Assembly (NCBI GenBank): GCA_049520395.1
Contig: JBEKPV010000080.1
Location: 1 to 14,279 of the forward strand
Source: UBA1161 sp049520395
GTDB taxonomy: Bacteria; Planctomycetota; Phycisphaerae; Tepidisphaerales; Tepidisphaeraceae
Reading direction: 5' to 3'
Length of the DNA stretch: 14,279 bases
Position 1 is the stretch's first letter; every line of letters starts with the position of its first letter. Of the stretch, positions 13,858-14,279 are shown in pieces. Both the position numbers and the translations under genes were made by a program. The notes beneath the pieces are model-generated. The model was not told the origin of the DNA, searched no databases, and worked only from the letters and a program-made list of their open reading frames with translations.

Positions 13858-14108
13858 AGATTCTCACGTATCCACCTTGCCGATTTCATTGATTTGATTT
13901 GTCTCTCGCGTATGACCGCCGCGGATCGCGTAGGCTGTTGTTCCTGCCAGACAAGTACCCACGGCCCGTTCTTGTGCGTATATGTCTTAGCGCCCCGATT
14001 GTCGTTGTGTCGGCTGAGCCTCGCGGCGACGTCACCAGTCGACCCGACGTAAAACTGACCACGCGCATTTCGCAAAATATAGACCGAAAATGGCCCTGTC
14101 TCATCCAA
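13824..14108 (-). CDS. GIY-YIG (UPF0213/URI-type) endonuclease
   Basis: A 94-residue single-domain nuclease. The GIY half is VYILRN (9-14), the YIG half QFYVGSTGDVAARLSRHN (18-35), with Tyr 10 and 20, Arg 30 and His 34; the catalytic Glu is E68 in VIRERQIKSMK. So the active site looks whole. Proteins of this size are a widespread group of unknown duty, often found next to tRNA genes. The start is uncertain: TTG 14108 lies one base after the 3' end of tRNA-like copy B, there is no SD, and the frame stays open back into the repeat. Its last ten or so residues (NGRAPARRD) and TAA stop are encoded by tRNA-like copy C. The core, residues 7-80, is the reliable part. Confidence 0.75.
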   Translation of the reverse strand: MDETGPFSVYILRNARGQFYVGSTGDVAARLSRHNDNRGAKTYTHKNGPWVLVWQEQQPTRSAAVIRERQIKSMKSARWIRENLLNGRAPARRD

Positions 14109-14109
14109 A

Positions 14110-14189
14110 CTCGGCAGGTAGGACTCGAACCTACGACCAGTCGGTTAATCCCGGCTCGCCGGGACTCTACCATTGAACCGGTCTCCCAA
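14110..14189 (-). repeat. tRNA-Asn-like element, copy B (not a normal tRNA)
   Basis: Read on the minus strand, the T-arm is perfect (GTAGG-TTCGAGT-CCTAC) and is followed by CTGCCGA and G as discriminator. The 5' end TTGGGAG can pair with CTGCCGA at 6 of 7 positions (one G-U, one mismatch). The D-arm is AATGGTAGAG-like. Next to TTAACC and TGGTCGTAGG this follows tRNA-Asn closely. Where the anticodon stem should be lies CCCGGC-GA-GCCGGG (14150-14163 on the plus strand) and the anticodon loop GTT has become ATT, lacks U33 and is one base short. A pseudo-tRNA or other structured element is likely. Confidence 0.6.
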
Positions 14190-14204
14190 CTCAAACCGCC
14201 AAAA

Positions 14205-14279
14205 CTCGGCAGGTAGGACTCGAACCTACAACCAGTCGGTTAATCCCGGCCTGCCGGGACTCTACCATTGAACCGGCCT
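14205..14279 (-). repeat. tRNA-Asn-like element, copy A (runs off window)
   Basis: The next copy, exactly 95 bases away from copy B, matches it at all but three of about 72 positions. Its palindrome is CCCGGC-AG-GCCGGG in minus-strand reading (14245-14258). The variable positions are the two central bases of the palindrome and one base between it and the T-arm. The 5' end lies beyond the window, so the acceptor cannot be judged and more copies may follow. Confidence 0.6.

Noticed and set aside
14110..14189. Ordinary tRNA-Asn gene
   Set aside because: No 7-base anticodon loop with U33 can be drawn, and extra bases with a palindrome lie between D-arm and loop.
13886..14194. 102-codon minus frame with GINRLVVGSSPTCR
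   Set aside because: That peptide is the conceptual translation of the tRNA-like repeat (T-arm reads VVGSSPT); the rest is an out-of-frame reading of the GIY-YIG gene.
13815..14279. CRISPR array
   Set aside because: Repeats are about 72 bases with tRNA arms, separated by a 23-base spacer once and by a whole gene once; no cas genes.

Overview
The window is GC-rich, tightly packed bacterial DNA with ten complete protein genes of recognisable family, two that fit only a broad fold, and one gene cut by the left edge. Gene content suggests a planctomycete, probably of the Phycisphaerae type: a secreted prenyltransferase/squalene-oxidase-repeat protein, a His-rich DUF2231-like membrane protein, a large GT-C-like membrane protein with a C-terminal beta-rich domain, a tandem pair of CCF-x(2)-PP proteins, and few Shine-Dalgarno (SD) sites in front of transcription-initial genes. 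This assignment is inference from content; there is no rRNA or other marker in the window.

Layout. 1-406 (minus) is the N-terminal half of a YmdB-type metallophosphoesterase. It diverges from a plus-strand run: lipoyl synthase (lipA, about 508-1401), an overlapping MltA-type lytic transglycosylase lipoprotein (1398-2636), and two adjacent paralogous exported or membrane-anchored proteins (2735-3457, 3462-4034). After a 280-base gap holding a fragment like the 3' end of tRNA-Pro and a TATAAT box, two translationally coupled genes follow: a radical SAM enzyme (4314-5651) and a fold-type I PLP enzyme (5648-6676). They look like an acquired two-enzyme biosynthetic module.

From 13097 down to 6757 everything is on the minus strand: zinc alcohol dehydrogenase, GT-C-like membrane protein (4-base overlap), secreted prenyltransferase-repeat protein, DUF2231-like membrane protein, and a small MNT nucleotidyltransferase with its own -10 box. 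The membrane and secreted genes look like an envelope operon.

The right end is accessory DNA: a higBA toxin-antitoxin pair (13218-13796) with a clear operator, then a GIY-YIG endonuclease ORF (minus, 13824-14108) squeezed between tRNA-Asn-like repeats. Three such repeats (13815-13857, 14110-14189, 14205-14279) each carry an interrupted palindrome CCCGGC-NN-GCCGGG where a tRNA anticodon stem should be, so they cannot be ordinary tRNAs. These repeats, the nuclease ORF that begins and ends at them, and the radical SAM/PLP pair are the parts most worth a second look.
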